Of a DNA stretch of 64,000 nucleotides, positions 17,808 to 25,786 are shown piece by piece (the first letter of the stretch is position 1; every line of letters begins with the position of its first letter). Both the position numbers and the translations under genes were made by a program. The notes under the pieces are model-generated. The model was not told where the DNA came from. It saw nothing but the letters and a program-made list of their open reading frames with translations, and did not search any database. This DNA is from Ignavibacteria bacterium (lineage in GTDB: Bacteria; Bacteroidota; Ignavibacteria; Kapaibacteriales; Kapaibacteriaceae), in contig VGVV01000003.1 in NCBI GenBank assembly GCA_016873895.1, forward strand, positions 248,001 to 312,000. Direction: 5' to 3'.

Positions 17808-19307
17808 ATGCGATATGTACTAACCTCAGCCAACGTTTCTGAGATAGATCGTGAGATGGTCCGGCGTTTTGCGATAACCGAATTTGAACTCATGGAACGA
17901 GCGTCGTACGCGATAGCGGATAGGCTTCGGGGCATACTAGAACAACAATATCATGGCTGCCAGGAGATTGCTGTCGTTTGTGGCAATGGTAACAATGGCG
18001 GTGACGGAGTGTGTGTTGCTAGGCAGTTGGCATCTTCGTTTGATGTTTCCGTGATCTGGAATGGTGAACTAGATCGTTTGAGCTCTGCAGCACGTTTCAA
18101 CTATGGTCGACTCCCTGATACGATACATCAATACACATCCGAAATACCAGATACATACAGGCCTGATGTCATCATTGATGCGGTGTTGGGAGCTGGTACA
18201 AGACTTCCGGTAACAGGACCATCCTATAATCTTATGGCTTGGATCAACGCTCAGTCATGTCCGGTAATCTCGTTGGATGTACCGTCTGGTTTGGAACCTA
18301 ACACTGGTGATGCAGACGCAGTGGCCGTTCATGCGCGCCATACAATCACGTTAGTCGGACCTAAGGTTGGGATGCTACTCGCAAATGGACCCGAGTATTC
18401 AGGGCTAACAGAGATTGTTGATTTTGGTGTGCCTGCAGATCTGCTTGCTTCAACATGCAACCGGTTACAATGTACAGATGAGGATCTTGCAATGGCGCTT
18501 CCTGTGCGTAAGTCCAAAAGCTCGAAGTTCGATTATGGTCGAGTGGCCGTTATTGGCGGCACGCTCGGTATGCGCGGAGCACCAGCGCTGGCTGCACATG
18601 CAGCGATTGCCTTAGGAGCTGGAATTGTTGATTTGATTGCACCTGCAATCCATCCCCTTACTCCACGAGAGGTCATAACACATCAAGTAAGAACCCACGA
18701 TGATGGAACTATTGCTGACGATGAACTTGATCGTGTTTCGTCAATACTTGCCCGAGCCACGGTGGTGGCAATCGGACCTGGAGTTGGAACGAATTCCAGA
18801 ACGATCGAAATGCTTGAACAGTGTATCAAAGGTCTCGATCCAACAACTTCAGTAGTCCTTGATGCAGAAGGGATATTATGCGCCAAGCACTTAGATCGAT
18901 TCTCTAACGTGATTTTAACCCCACATATGGGCGAGCTTTCACGGCTGTTGGGCATGCAACGTGAAGTGCTTGAGAGCACGTACGTGGAAATGGCAACTGC
19001 ATGGGCCAAGCAGCATGACGCTGTAGTGCACGTGAAAAATGTTCCTTCAATCACAACGGACGGGAACTCGGTGATGTATCTTAATGCTGGAACTCCTGCA
19101 ATGGCTACCGCGGGTTCAGGGGACGTACTCACGGGAATCGTCGCTTCACTGTGCGCCCAGGGACTAGACCGCTTGACAGCCGCAAGCACTGGGGCATATC
19201 TTCATGCCAAGGCTGGAGAGTCAATTGTGCGATCTGGTAGACGTACCTTGGTGGCGCATGAGTTGATTACCCATGCATGCGACCTTTTGAAGCCCCTTAC
19301 TTTGTAG
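17808..19307 (+). CDS. nnr: Bifunctional NAD(P)H-hydrate epimerase / ADP-dependent dehydratase
   Basis: Repairs hydrated NADH/NADPH. 499 residues from the ATG at 17808 (a TTG at 17802 is the alternative). The N-terminal YjeF epimerase half has VVCGNGNNGGDGVCVARQL and DAVLGAG; the C-terminal carbohydrate-kinase-like dehydratase half has IGGTLGMRGAPALAAHAA, LTPHMGELSRL and the catalytic AGSGDVLTGIVAS. The fused order matches E. coli Nnr. A TATAATTG sequence ending 3 bases before the ATG differs by one base from the TAnnTTTG element. The 3' end overlaps the convergent dacB-like gene by 11 bases. Confidence 0.95.
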   Translation: MRYVLTSANVSEIDREMVRRFAITEFELMERASYAIADRLRGILEQQYHGCQEIAVVCGNGNNGGDGVCVARQLASSFDVSVIWNGELDRLSSAARFNYGRLPDTIHQYTSEIPDTYRPDVIIDAVLGAGTRLPVTGPSYNLMAWINAQSCPVISLDVPSGLEPNTGDADAVAVHARHTITLVGPKVGMLLANGPEYSGLTEIVDFGVPADLLASTCNRLQCTDEDLAMALPVRKSKSSKFDYGRVAVIGGTLGMRGAPALAAHAAIALGAGIVDLIAPAIHPLTPREVITHQVRTHDDGTIADDELDRVSSILARATVVAIGPGVGTNSRTIEMLEQCIKGLDPTTSVVLDAEGILCAKHLDRFSNVILTPHMGELSRLLGMQREVLESTYVEMATAWAKQHDAVVHVKNVPSITTDGNSVMYLNAGTPAMATAGSGDVLTGIVASLCAQGLDRLTAASTGAYLHAKAGESIVRSGRRTLVAHELITHACDLLKPLTL

Positions 19308-21033
19308 GTTCAACTGATTGCGGCACTGTCCAGCTGAACGATGAAATGATCAGAGATGCTTGATCCTCAATGCTTTTGTAGGATGAAACATTATTGCCAT
19401 TGCTGATAAACGAGAATGCCAATAACTCACCATCACGAGTTGTAACGTACCCACTGAGCGCACTGGCATTTCGAAGGGTGCCCGTTTTCGCTTTCACATT
19501 GTTGGCAGCAAACGTTCCCACCATGCGCTTACGTATCGTACCATCGGTTCCAGCAATAGCCAGAGTGGATGTGTATTCAGCAGCCCATGGACTAGATGCA
19601 ATTCTCTGCAGAAGTGCAACTTGTGTGGTAGCCGAAGCCAAGTTACGACGCGATAAACCGCTACCGTCGTTGAGCATGCAACCATTACGAGGTATTCGCA
19701 GAGAGTCGAGCATTTTCGTGACGCACTGCACAGATGTCTCCGCGTTTGAAGGTTTTGTTCCAGCGGCTGCACCACACATTTTAAATACGTGCTCTGCAAG
19801 ATAATTATCGCTTTTCTTGTTAACGATAGAGGCCAACTCTATCAAGGGGCGCTTCACTGATGCTATCGATTTGCTGGCAGCGGGGGCCTGTTTTTCATCC
19901 AGCTGACCCTGAATGACTACTCCTCGTGAACGCAGCCGCTGTCGCAAAACACCTGCCGTTACAAGAGCTGGCTTCGTCATCGATACATACAGCGTCGTGC
20001 TTGTCCCTGGCGTTATCCTACCAGTTACATGAACACGCTGAACACCATCAGCTTGCATACTCGAAGAAGCATGAACACGCGCGATAGAACGCTGGACGCG
20101 GCGTGCTCGGCCTTTACGCTTTTCTCGTGGTGCGTCGCCAACACGATCTTGCCAATTGTCTGCTTCTTGCTGCATCAGACTAGCTTTAGCCCTCTTCACT
20201 TTACCCTGTGCTTCATTCTGCGCTTTACTCTTTGCCTTTGCTTTGGCCTTCGATGTGGTTGTAGGCTTTGCCTTGCCGGTTGCCTTCCGCGCTAAGGCCT
20301 TCCTCGACGAGGGTGTCCCGGCTCTGACGTGCCCCTTTCGTGACCTATACGCTGAAACGGTTACACCCTCCGAGATATCGATAGCATCGCTCTCTGGTAT
20401 GGCCTGCACGCTCATTACTCCACTCTTACTGGCGCTAACCACAACGGCAATGGTCCCACGTTGCAATGAAAGTGCCGTAATAGGGGGAAGTGGTTCAACG
20501 TCCTCATTGTCGCCAGAATACCTAGCACGATTTACAACACCGTCAAATGCGGTGCCGTCACCAAAAACTGCGCCTGTTATCTTCTTGATGCCAAGCCGCT
20601 CAATTTCATCCGCCAGAAGATCTATGTCCGATGAAGACAGCAATGCGTCACCACACCCGACCAAGTATATATTACCTCGCAGTATTCCAGATGCATCGAC
20701 TACACCATCTGTGCGCACGTCGGTAATCAAGCTGGCGTTGGGTCCACGGAGCGAGTACAATGTTGCTGTAGAAAACAACTTTGTTGTGGAGGCAGGAGTA
20801 AGCGGCAGATCGGCATTCCGTTCATAGAGAACTGCACCATTCTTGAGAGAGACCACTTTTGCACTGATGCGTGAATTGCGGTATGCTGAAGCTCCATACA
20901 GCTTATCAAGTCGCAGACGCAAATCCTGCAACACAGCAACTGAATCAACAGCAGCTGAAAGAGTGATTGCACTTACAATCCATACGCTAATTGCAACGCA
21001 AACTCTAGTCCAAATCACACAAGCCCCTTTCAT
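19297..21033 (-). CDS. D-alanyl-D-alanine carboxypeptidase/endopeptidase (PBP4/DacB type) with lysine-rich insert
   Basis: Peptidoglycan-trimming serine enzyme of family S13. Signal peptide at the N-terminus; active-site SxxK is Ser82-Lys85 (TPASTTKLFST), the second motif is SDN (NKKSDNYLAEHV) and the third KTG (VKAKTGTLRNASALSGYV). Between about residues 229 and 332 there is an unusual low-complexity stretch rich in Lys, Arg and Ala (SKAKAKAKSK, REKRKGRARR) interrupting domain II; after it normal family sequence resumes (VTGRITPGTSTTLYVSM). The frame stays open through the insert, so it is not a frameshift. The ATG at 21033 overlaps miaA by 29 bases; a GTG at 21018 has AAAGGGG upstream and would also keep the signal peptide. 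Confidence 0.9.
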   Translation of the reverse strand: MKGACVIWTRVCVAISVWIVSAITLSAAVDSVAVLQDLRLRLDKLYGASAYRNSRISAKVVSLKNGAVLYERNADLPLTPASTTKLFSTATLYSLRGPNASLITDVRTDGVVDASGILRGNIYLVGCGDALLSSSDIDLLADEIERLGIKKITGAVFGDGTAFDGVVNRARYSGDNEDVEPLPPITALSLQRGTIAVVVSASKSGVMSVQAIPESDAIDISEGVTVSAYRSRKGHVRAGTPSSRKALARKATGKAKPTTTSKAKAKAKSKAQNEAQGKVKRAKASLMQQEADNWQDRVGDAPREKRKGRARRVQRSIARVHASSSMQADGVQRVHVTGRITPGTSTTLYVSMTKPALVTAGVLRQRLRSRGVVIQGQLDEKQAPAASKSIASVKRPLIELASIVNKKSDNYLAEHVFKMCGAAAGTKPSNAETSVQCVTKMLDSLRIPRNGCMLNDGSGLSRRNLASATTQVALLQRIASSPWAAEYTSTLAIAGTDGTIRKRMVGTFAANNVKAKTGTLRNASALSGYVTTRDGELLAFSFISNGNNVSSYKSIEDQASLIISSFSWTVPQSVEPTK

Positions 21034-21955
21034 GATGCATGCGCAATATATCTGTTACGCATGTTTCTACCGTACCTGATACATGCGAGTATCTATTGTC
21101 TCGTTTGAACCATGTACGTTGCCTCTTTGCATACTTTCGAGTAGCAGTAATCATGTCTGTATGTGCCTGTTCCACCGTGCTTCTCCCATTGAGCACATCA
21201 AGTGCTTGCGTATATCCAACGGTTTGCAAAGACTGCGCTTGTTGAGGCACTCCACTCTGAAGAACAGACATCGTCTCCTCAAGGAGTCCTCGTTCCCACA
21301 TAAGCTCACAACGCGCTGCTATGCGATTTCTCAGCTCATCAGCCTCGCGCTGTATAAAGACAAACGTGGCCTCATAAAGAGCTGGTCTCGGATGATCATT
21401 CCAATTCGATGATATTGGCCGGCCTGTAGTGCGGTAGTACTCAAGGGCGCGCTGCACTCGGCGAGGATTCATATCGGAGTACAGTTGAGCGGCAATGCTA
21501 TCGACGCTTTGTAGCTCTTGATACATCTCACGCTTTCCCCGTGTTGTGAATTCATGCGTCAGCTGCAACCGCGTTGCCTGATCTACTTCGATCTCCGAAA
21601 CAGACAACCCATCAATGAGAGCAGAAATATAAAAGCCGGAGCCCCCAACAATCAGCGGGGTTACGTCCTCGGACATGTTATCGATGGAATAAACTGCATC
21701 CTGGGCAAACCTGTGAGCGGTATAAACATCCGTAGGCTCGCATACGTCGATGACATGATGCCGTACGAGCTGACGGTCTTGTTCTGATGGCTTCGCTGTT
21801 CCAATATCAAGACCGCGATAGACTGTCCGCGAATCTGCACAAATGATCTCGACCGGTAGCTTCTGCGCTATCTCCATGGCCACCTCGGACTTGCCCGAGG
21901 CTGTTGCACCAGCGATAACGATTACTTTTCGCCGGCCATGTGTGGCGTCACTCAT
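21005..21955 (-). CDS. miaA: tRNA dimethylallyltransferase
   Basis: Adds the dimethylallyl group to A37 of tRNAs that read UNN codons. 316 residues. P-loop IAGATASGKSEVAMEIAQKL, then ICADSRTVYRGLDIGTAKPS, VGGSGFYISALIDGL and TVGYTQALDVLNG, all standard MiaA motifs; RKYAKRQRTWFKRDN near the end is the usual C-terminal signature. Overlaps the end of pcm by 8 bases and the dacB-like gene by up to 29 bases. Confidence 0.97.
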   Translation of the reverse strand: MSDATHGRRKVIVIAGATASGKSEVAMEIAQKLPVEIICADSRTVYRGLDIGTAKPSEQDRQLVRHHVIDVCEPTDVYTAHRFAQDAVYSIDNMSEDVTPLIVGGSGFYISALIDGLSVSEIEVDQATRLQLTHEFTTRGKREMYQELQSVDSIAAQLYSDMNPRRVQRALEYYRTTGRPISSNWNDHPRPALYEATFVFIQREADELRNRIAARCELMWERGLLEETMSVLQSGVPQQAQSLQTVGYTQALDVLNGRSTVEQAHTDMITATRKYAKRQRTWFKRDNRYSHVSGTVETCVTDILRMHHERGLCDLD

Positions 21956-22613
21956 CCCAACCAGATCTTCCGATCAATGGAACGAATTTTGCCGGGCCAA
22001 CATCTGTTGCTTTCCAGGCCTCTTCACCAGTGCGAACTACCGAATACAACCGTTGCTCTTCGAGCGTACCGATTGGCAAGATCATACGACCCCCAATCTG
22101 TAATTGCTTGGCAAGGGGCTCCGGGACATCCGGTGCGCCTGCAGTAACAATGATCCCATGATATGGACCGCCCTCACGATACCCGATCGTTCCGTCTCCA
22201 ACTCTACACGTGGCACTGTAACCGAGTTGCTCAAGGATAGTCCGCGCCTTTTGTGAAAGCAACGGATGCCTCTCAATCGTGACCACAACAGCACCAAGCT
22301 GGGCTAGTATTGCTGCCTGATACCCACTACCGGTTCCAATCTCGAGTATTTTATGTCCGGGCTCAATGCACAGCAATTGCGACATAAGCGCAACAGTGTA
22401 GGGTTGCGATATCGTCTGACGATTATCAATTGGTAGCGCAGAGTCTTCATACGAACGCGTAACGAGCGCGGGCGGTACAAAGCTCTCACGCGGCACAGCA
22501 CCTATTGCCTGCAAAACACGTGAATCATGGATACCCCTCGAGCTTAAAAGAGAGACGAGTTCTTGACGCTGTAATTCAAAGGGAGCGTATTGTCGTGCCG
22601 GACGTATTGACAT
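21948..22613 (-). CDS. pcm: Protein-L-isoaspartate O-methyltransferase
   Basis: SAM-dependent repair of isoaspartyl residues in ageing proteins. 221 residues. Family motifs visible: VPRESFVPP, YEDSALPIDNRQTISQPYTV, SAM loop ILEIGTGSGYQAAILAQLG, VTIERHPLLSQKA and IIVTAGAPDVPEPLAKQLQ. The start lies 6 bases after the cdaA stop and the end overlaps miaA, so it sits inside the phoH-cdaA-pcm-miaA run. Confidence 0.97.
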   Translation of the reverse strand: MSIRPARQYAPFELQRQELVSLLSSRGIHDSRVLQAIGAVPRESFVPPALVTRSYEDSALPIDNRQTISQPYTVALMSQLLCIEPGHKILEIGTGSGYQAAILAQLGAVVVTIERHPLLSQKARTILEQLGYSATCRVGDGTIGYREGGPYHGIIVTAGAPDVPEPLAKQLQIGGRMILPIGTLEEQRLYSVVRTGEEAWKATDVGPAKFVPLIGRSGWDE

Positions 22614-22619
22614 AGTGAA

Positions 22620-23399
22620 CTAGGCTTGTGTTACCATGGCCAATCTACCTTGCAGCGTGTCGGCCAAAATGTTGAGTGGTATATCAAGCTCAATTTCGCC
22701 ACTGTACGCCAAACTTGCTGTACCTCGTTCCTCAGAAACTATCAACACCAACGCATCTGCTTGCTCAGAAAGACCAAGTCCTGCCCGGTGGCGCGTTCCT
22801 AATGAACGCCCTCCGAGTTTTTGAGTGCCGCTAAGAGGAAGAACACAGCGAGCTGCAACGATACGCTGGCCATCGATAACTACTGCTCCGTCGTGCAAAG
22901 GGGAACGCGGATTAAAAATCGACAGCAACAAATCCGTCGAAACACTTGCATTAATCTCTACACCAGTTTCTACTGTTACTTTAACATGATCTGCTTTAGA
23001 AAACACGATGAGAGCTCCAACGTGCTTTGTAGCGAGCTCAACTGCAGCTTCGACAACGGGCTCGATAACTTCCTGCGTGTTGGACCGAACGAACATCCGG
23101 AATAGTCGTGATTGCGTAAGCATAAGCACGATGCGTCGGAGTTCTGGTTGGAAGAGAACAACAAACGCTATCACTGCAACATCACTCACCCTTCGCAGTA
23201 TCCAACTACTTGTCTTCATTCCAAGTGCATCCGTTAAAAAGCTAAGCACGAGAAGTGCACCAAGCACGAAGAGCACTTGCAGTGCAAGTGTGTCGCGCAG
23301 AGAGCGGTATAGCAGAAAGAACAGCAGGGAAATGAGCAGCACATCAATGACATCTGCCCAAGTGATCGACAAAAAACCTATTTCAAATAGCTCGGTCAT
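22620..23399 (-). CDS. cdaA: Membrane diadenylate cyclase (c-di-AMP synthase CdaA)
   Basis: Makes cyclic di-AMP from two ATP. 259 residues with three N-terminal transmembrane helices (roughly 15-35, 40-60, 70-85), then a DAC domain. The two catalytic motifs are present: HDGAVVI near residue 169 and GTRHRAGLG near residue 201. The layout is that of CdaA/YbbP. The usual neighbours cdaR and glmM are absent; instead it overlaps phoH by 4 bases (ATGA) and precedes pcm. In other Bacteroidota c-di-AMP is linked to osmotic and cell-wall control; that role here is inferred. Confidence 0.95.
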   Translation of the reverse strand: MTELFEIGFLSITWADVIDVLLISLLFFLLYRSLRDTLALQVLFVLGALLVLSFLTDALGMKTSSWILRRVSDVAVIAFVVLFQPELRRIVLMLTQSRLFRMFVRSNTQEVIEPVVEAAVELATKHVGALIVFSKADHVKVTVETGVEINASVSTDLLLSIFNPRSPLHDGAVVIDGQRIVAARCVLPLSGTQKLGGRSLGTRHRAGLGLSEQADALVLIVSEERGTASLAYSGEIELDIPLNILADTLQGRLAMVTQA

Positions 23400-24403
23400 G
23401 AATTGATGGCTTGCAATTCTGGTGATTTGCGCTGGGCGTCGCGCTCATAAGCCTCGACGATTTCTGCTACGAGTCTATGCCTCACAACATCCGATTTTTC
23501 GAACTCGACAAACTCAATTCCTTGGATTCCCTGAAACAACCTGTAAACGTCTAACAATCCAGAGTCAACCTTCTTTGGCAAGTCTACCTGGGTTGAATCA
23601 CCAGTAACAATAGCCTTAGAATTCCTGCCTAGTCGTGTAAGGAACATTTTCATTTGGGTCTTGGTCGCGTTTTGAGCCTCGTCAAGGATGATGAACGATG
23701 TGTTCAATGTGCGGCCACGCATGTATGCAAGGGGTACAATCTCGACAATACGCTTCTCAAGCATGGTCTTGAGTTTATCAGGTGTAACCATATCGCTCAG
23801 TGCGTCGAGCAGGGGACGCAAATACGGATCAACTTTTTCAGAAATATCTCCTGGTAAAAAACCAAGTGATTCACCAGCTTCGACTGCAGGACGAGATAAA
23901 ATGATCCGCGTTACCTCATTCGCACGAAGCGCTGCAACTGCCATAGCAACGGCTAGGTATGTTTTACCTGTACCAGCCGGACCAATGCAGAATACTAAAT
24001 CGTTGGAGCGTACCTTTTTGTAATACTCAATCTGACGTGGCGTTCGAGCGCGAATCATTTCACGCTTACCCCAGAGAATCACCGAGTCTAACTCTTCAAA
24101 CGACATCGAACTAGGCGGCGTGCCAGCAGAGCGACCGCCATCGACAAGGTCAACAATCATAGCAACATCGGACAGCTGCAAACGTCCCGTTCGCTTGATC
24201 GTGTGAATCAGCTCAAGAAATATCTGCTCAATCCTGCGAACCTCTGCTACCTCGCCTCGAAGGATTACTTGGTCGCCCCTTACAGTGATAGATGAATCAA
24301 ACTTGTTTTCAATTAGCTGAAGATGAGTCTCGTACGGTCCGAGTAATTCATAGAGGTCGATATCTGCGAGCTTGATTTTTTTTTCTACTACGTGCATACG
24401 CAT
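23396..24403 (-). CDS. PhoH-family ATPase (PhoH/YbeZ-like)
   Basis: 335 residues from the ATG at 24403. An N-terminal KH-like domain (LLGPYETHLQLIENKF, ITVRGDQVILRGEVAEVRRI) precedes the PhoH helicase-like ATPase with Walker A IGPAGTGKTYLAVAMA near residue 140 and Walker B FIILDEAQNATKTQMKMFLT. YbeZ-type PhoH proteins work with the endonuclease YbeY in RNA metabolism; ybeY is not next to it here. The frame is open to a TTG at 24445, but that would start inside the terminator hairpin of the upstream gene, so the inner ATG is much more likely. Confidence 0.94.
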   Translation of the reverse strand: MRMHVVEKKIKLADIDLYELLGPYETHLQLIENKFDSSITVRGDQVILRGEVAEVRRIEQIFLELIHTIKRTGRLQLSDVAMIVDLVDGGRSAGTPPSSMSFEELDSVILWGKREMIRARTPRQIEYYKKVRSNDLVFCIGPAGTGKTYLAVAMAVAALRANEVTRIILSRPAVEAGESLGFLPGDISEKVDPYLRPLLDALSDMVTPDKLKTMLEKRIVEIVPLAYMRGRTLNTSFIILDEAQNATKTQMKMFLTRLGRNSKAIVTGDSTQVDLPKKVDSGLLDVYRLFQGIQGIEFVEFEKSDVVRHRLVAEIVEAYERDAQRKSPELQAINS

Positions 24404-24436
24404 TGAAATTGGTAGGTGATGTATACCTAAAATACA

Positions 24437-24465
24437 ACGGGCCAACCCTGCACAGGTTAGCCCGT
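24437..24465 (-). terminator. Rho-independent terminator after the LysM gene
   Basis: Read on the minus strand, ACGGGCTAACC and GGTTGGCCCGT form an 11-base stem (one T-G pair) closed by a 7-base loop and followed by TGTATTTT. It lies between the LysM coiled-coil gene and phoH, both on minus, and should separate their transcripts. Confidence 0.7.
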
Positions 24466-24492
24466 TTGGTATCGATGTTACATGGACAACAC

Positions 24493-25287
24493 TTACTTCG
24501 ATGTACCCGTGTTGCTTGGCACTGCAGGCGCTGTGTCTTGCGCTGCTCGTTTCTTACGATAGTACTGACGCTCGGCCTTCATTTCCTCTGATGTTTTAGG
24601 TCCAGCAGGGGGCACAGCAAGCACCCAACCTGGCTGAATGACATCGGGATTCTTAATCATATCTGTGTTCGCCTGCCAAATCTTCGGCCATTGGAACGGA
24701 TCAGAATAGATTTCAGAACGGCCTGCGATGGTCCAGAGGCAGTCACGATTTTCAGCCCACGTACCTACAGTGTAGCCCTTGATGCTCTTCTCGCGGTAGA
24801 GTCCCTTGATGTCACGATTCAGATTTGTAAGACGGTCAAAGAATTCAGGAATCAGAGCAATCTGCATGCGTGCCATCTCGTTGAGTGTGCCGCGCAGACC
24901 CTTAACCTCATCTTGGCGATCTGCTAATGCATCATTGCCAAGACGTTGTAGTCCGCGAACGTTACCCTCTAACTGACCGATTCGCTGGCGGTAGGTAGCA
25001 ACGTCTGCCTCGGTTACGCCGAGCAGGGAATAGATTTCGTCGTTGCACGTTTTCAGTGCTTGAATAGATGTAGCAAGATCCGACTCAGCCTTTTTTGTGG
25101 CCGCCTTGACTCCTTCAAGTTTCTTCTTCGAGGCGTCTACGTCGTCCTTCATCTGCTTGATACGTGCATCAGCCTCGTCACACGTGAGCAGCTCGTCTGC
25201 CTTCGTAATTGGCGGCGGTGGTACGTCCTGTGCAAGAGCTGGAAGCATCATGCCACAGAACAGTGCGATTGCAAGCAATGTTTTCAT
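24493..25287 (-). CDS. Secreted coiled-coil protein with C-terminal LysM domain
   Basis: 264 residues. Signal peptide cut after ALA (residue 19). Residues about 40-165 are heptad-rich and charged (coiled coil). From about 170 to 225 there is a LysM-like peptidoglycan-binding domain: YTVGTWAENRDCLWTIAGRS, then WPKIWQANTDMIKNPDVIQP and GWVLAVP, a divergent form common in Bacteroidota/Ignavibacteria. The C-terminus is basic then Pro/Thr-rich. AAGGAG lies just before the ATG. It follows a small coiled-coil lipoprotein by 23 bases and the two probably form a cell-envelope pair; function not known. Confidence 0.82.
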   Translation of the reverse strand: MKTLLAIALFCGMMLPALAQDVPPPPITKADELLTCDEADARIKQMKDDVDASKKKLEGVKAATKKAESDLATSIQALKTCNDEIYSLLGVTEADVATYRQRIGQLEGNVRGLQRLGNDALADRQDEVKGLRGTLNEMARMQIALIPEFFDRLTNLNRDIKGLYREKSIKGYTVGTWAENRDCLWTIAGRSEIYSDPFQWPKIWQANTDMIKNPDVIQPGWVLAVPPAGPKTSEEMKAERQYYRKKRAAQDTAPAVPSNTGTSK

Positions 25288-25310
25288 TGGTGTTCTCCTT
25301 GTGGCAATAA

Positions 25311-25661
25311 TTACTTTTTCTTGTTCTTCTTGGTTTCTGGCTCTGGGGCCACAGCTGGTGTCTCAGGCGCGCTTGGGTCCCAGTCTTGGAACACATTAGG
25401 CCATTGAGCCTTCTTTTGCTGAACGAACGACAGACGTTGATTGCACTGGCGTACGTCGCCTTGACGCGAAGCGAGCTCTTTTTCAACGCGCGCTCTTTCG
25501 CCTTCGGCCTTCTGTATGTCCGATGCCGTTTGCTTATCATCTGTGTGCAACTGACGGATTTGGCTCATCTGCTCTTCTTTGATCTTGCATGTGCAGGATG
25601 CCAAAACGAGTGCCACACCGAGAAGGGCCACAGGTATTGTAGCCGAATACTTCTTGGTCAT
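25311..25661 (-). CDS. Small coiled-coil lipoprotein
   Basis: 116 residues from the ATG at 25661, chosen for its AGGAG six bases upstream and a compact lipoprotein signal (ALLGVALVLASC, Cys23). The mature protein is a short coiled coil (IRQLHTDDKQTASDIQKAEG) and ends in a Pro/Glu then Lys-rich tail (KKNKKK). No family recognised. The basic tail could touch peptidoglycan or nucleic acid; it resembles small outer-membrane lipoproteins of the Lpp/OprI kind only in general form. A TATATTTG promoter site lies 37 bases upstream of the start. Confidence 0.72.
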   Translation of the reverse strand: MTKKYSATIPVALLGVALVLASCTCKIKEEQMSQIRQLHTDDKQTASDIQKAEGERARVEKELASRQGDVRQCNQRLSFVQQKKAQWPNVFQDWDPSAPETPAVAPEPETKKNKKK

Positions 25662-25697
25662 TGTATACTCCTGTACTGTAATTGCATTGTAGTGATC

Positions 25698-25705
25698 CAA
25701 ATATA
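25698..25705 (-). promoter_or_regulatory. Putative -7 promoter element for the lipoprotein-LysM pair
   Basis: Minus-strand TATATTTG, an exact match to the Bacteroidota TAnnTTTG element, 36 bases before the lipoprotein ATG; no clear -33 TTTG. Confidence 0.5.
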
Positions 25706-25774
25706 AGTGCTAAATCGTAAGCTACTGCTATTACGTTTCAAGAACGTACGAACATTCTGATAGTCTGCAGCAGT

Positions 25775-25782
25775 TATCTTTG
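25775..25782 (+). promoter_or_regulatory. Putative -7 promoter element just before valS
   Basis: TATCTTTG fits TAnnTTTG and ends only four bases before the valS ATG at 25787. If used, transcription would begin at or beside the start codon, giving a leaderless message. No Shine-Dalgarno sequence is seen. Confidence 0.45.
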
Positions 25783-25786
25783 CAAT

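Noticed and set aside
18683-19189. 168-residue minus-strand frame inside nnr
   Set aside because: Antisense to the well-conserved dehydratase half of Nnr and rich in Ser, Thr and Ala; no independent evidence of a gene.
20156-20827. 223-residue plus-strand open frame opposite the dacB-like gene
   Set aside because: It is the mirror of a gene with intact catalytic motifs; its product is biased in Ser, Ala and Arg, lacks any domain and has no ribosome site. A shadow frame.
24404-24445. 14-codon extension of phoH
   Set aside because: Its TTG start would lie within the terminator hairpin of the upstream gene; family sequence begins after the inner ATG at 24403.
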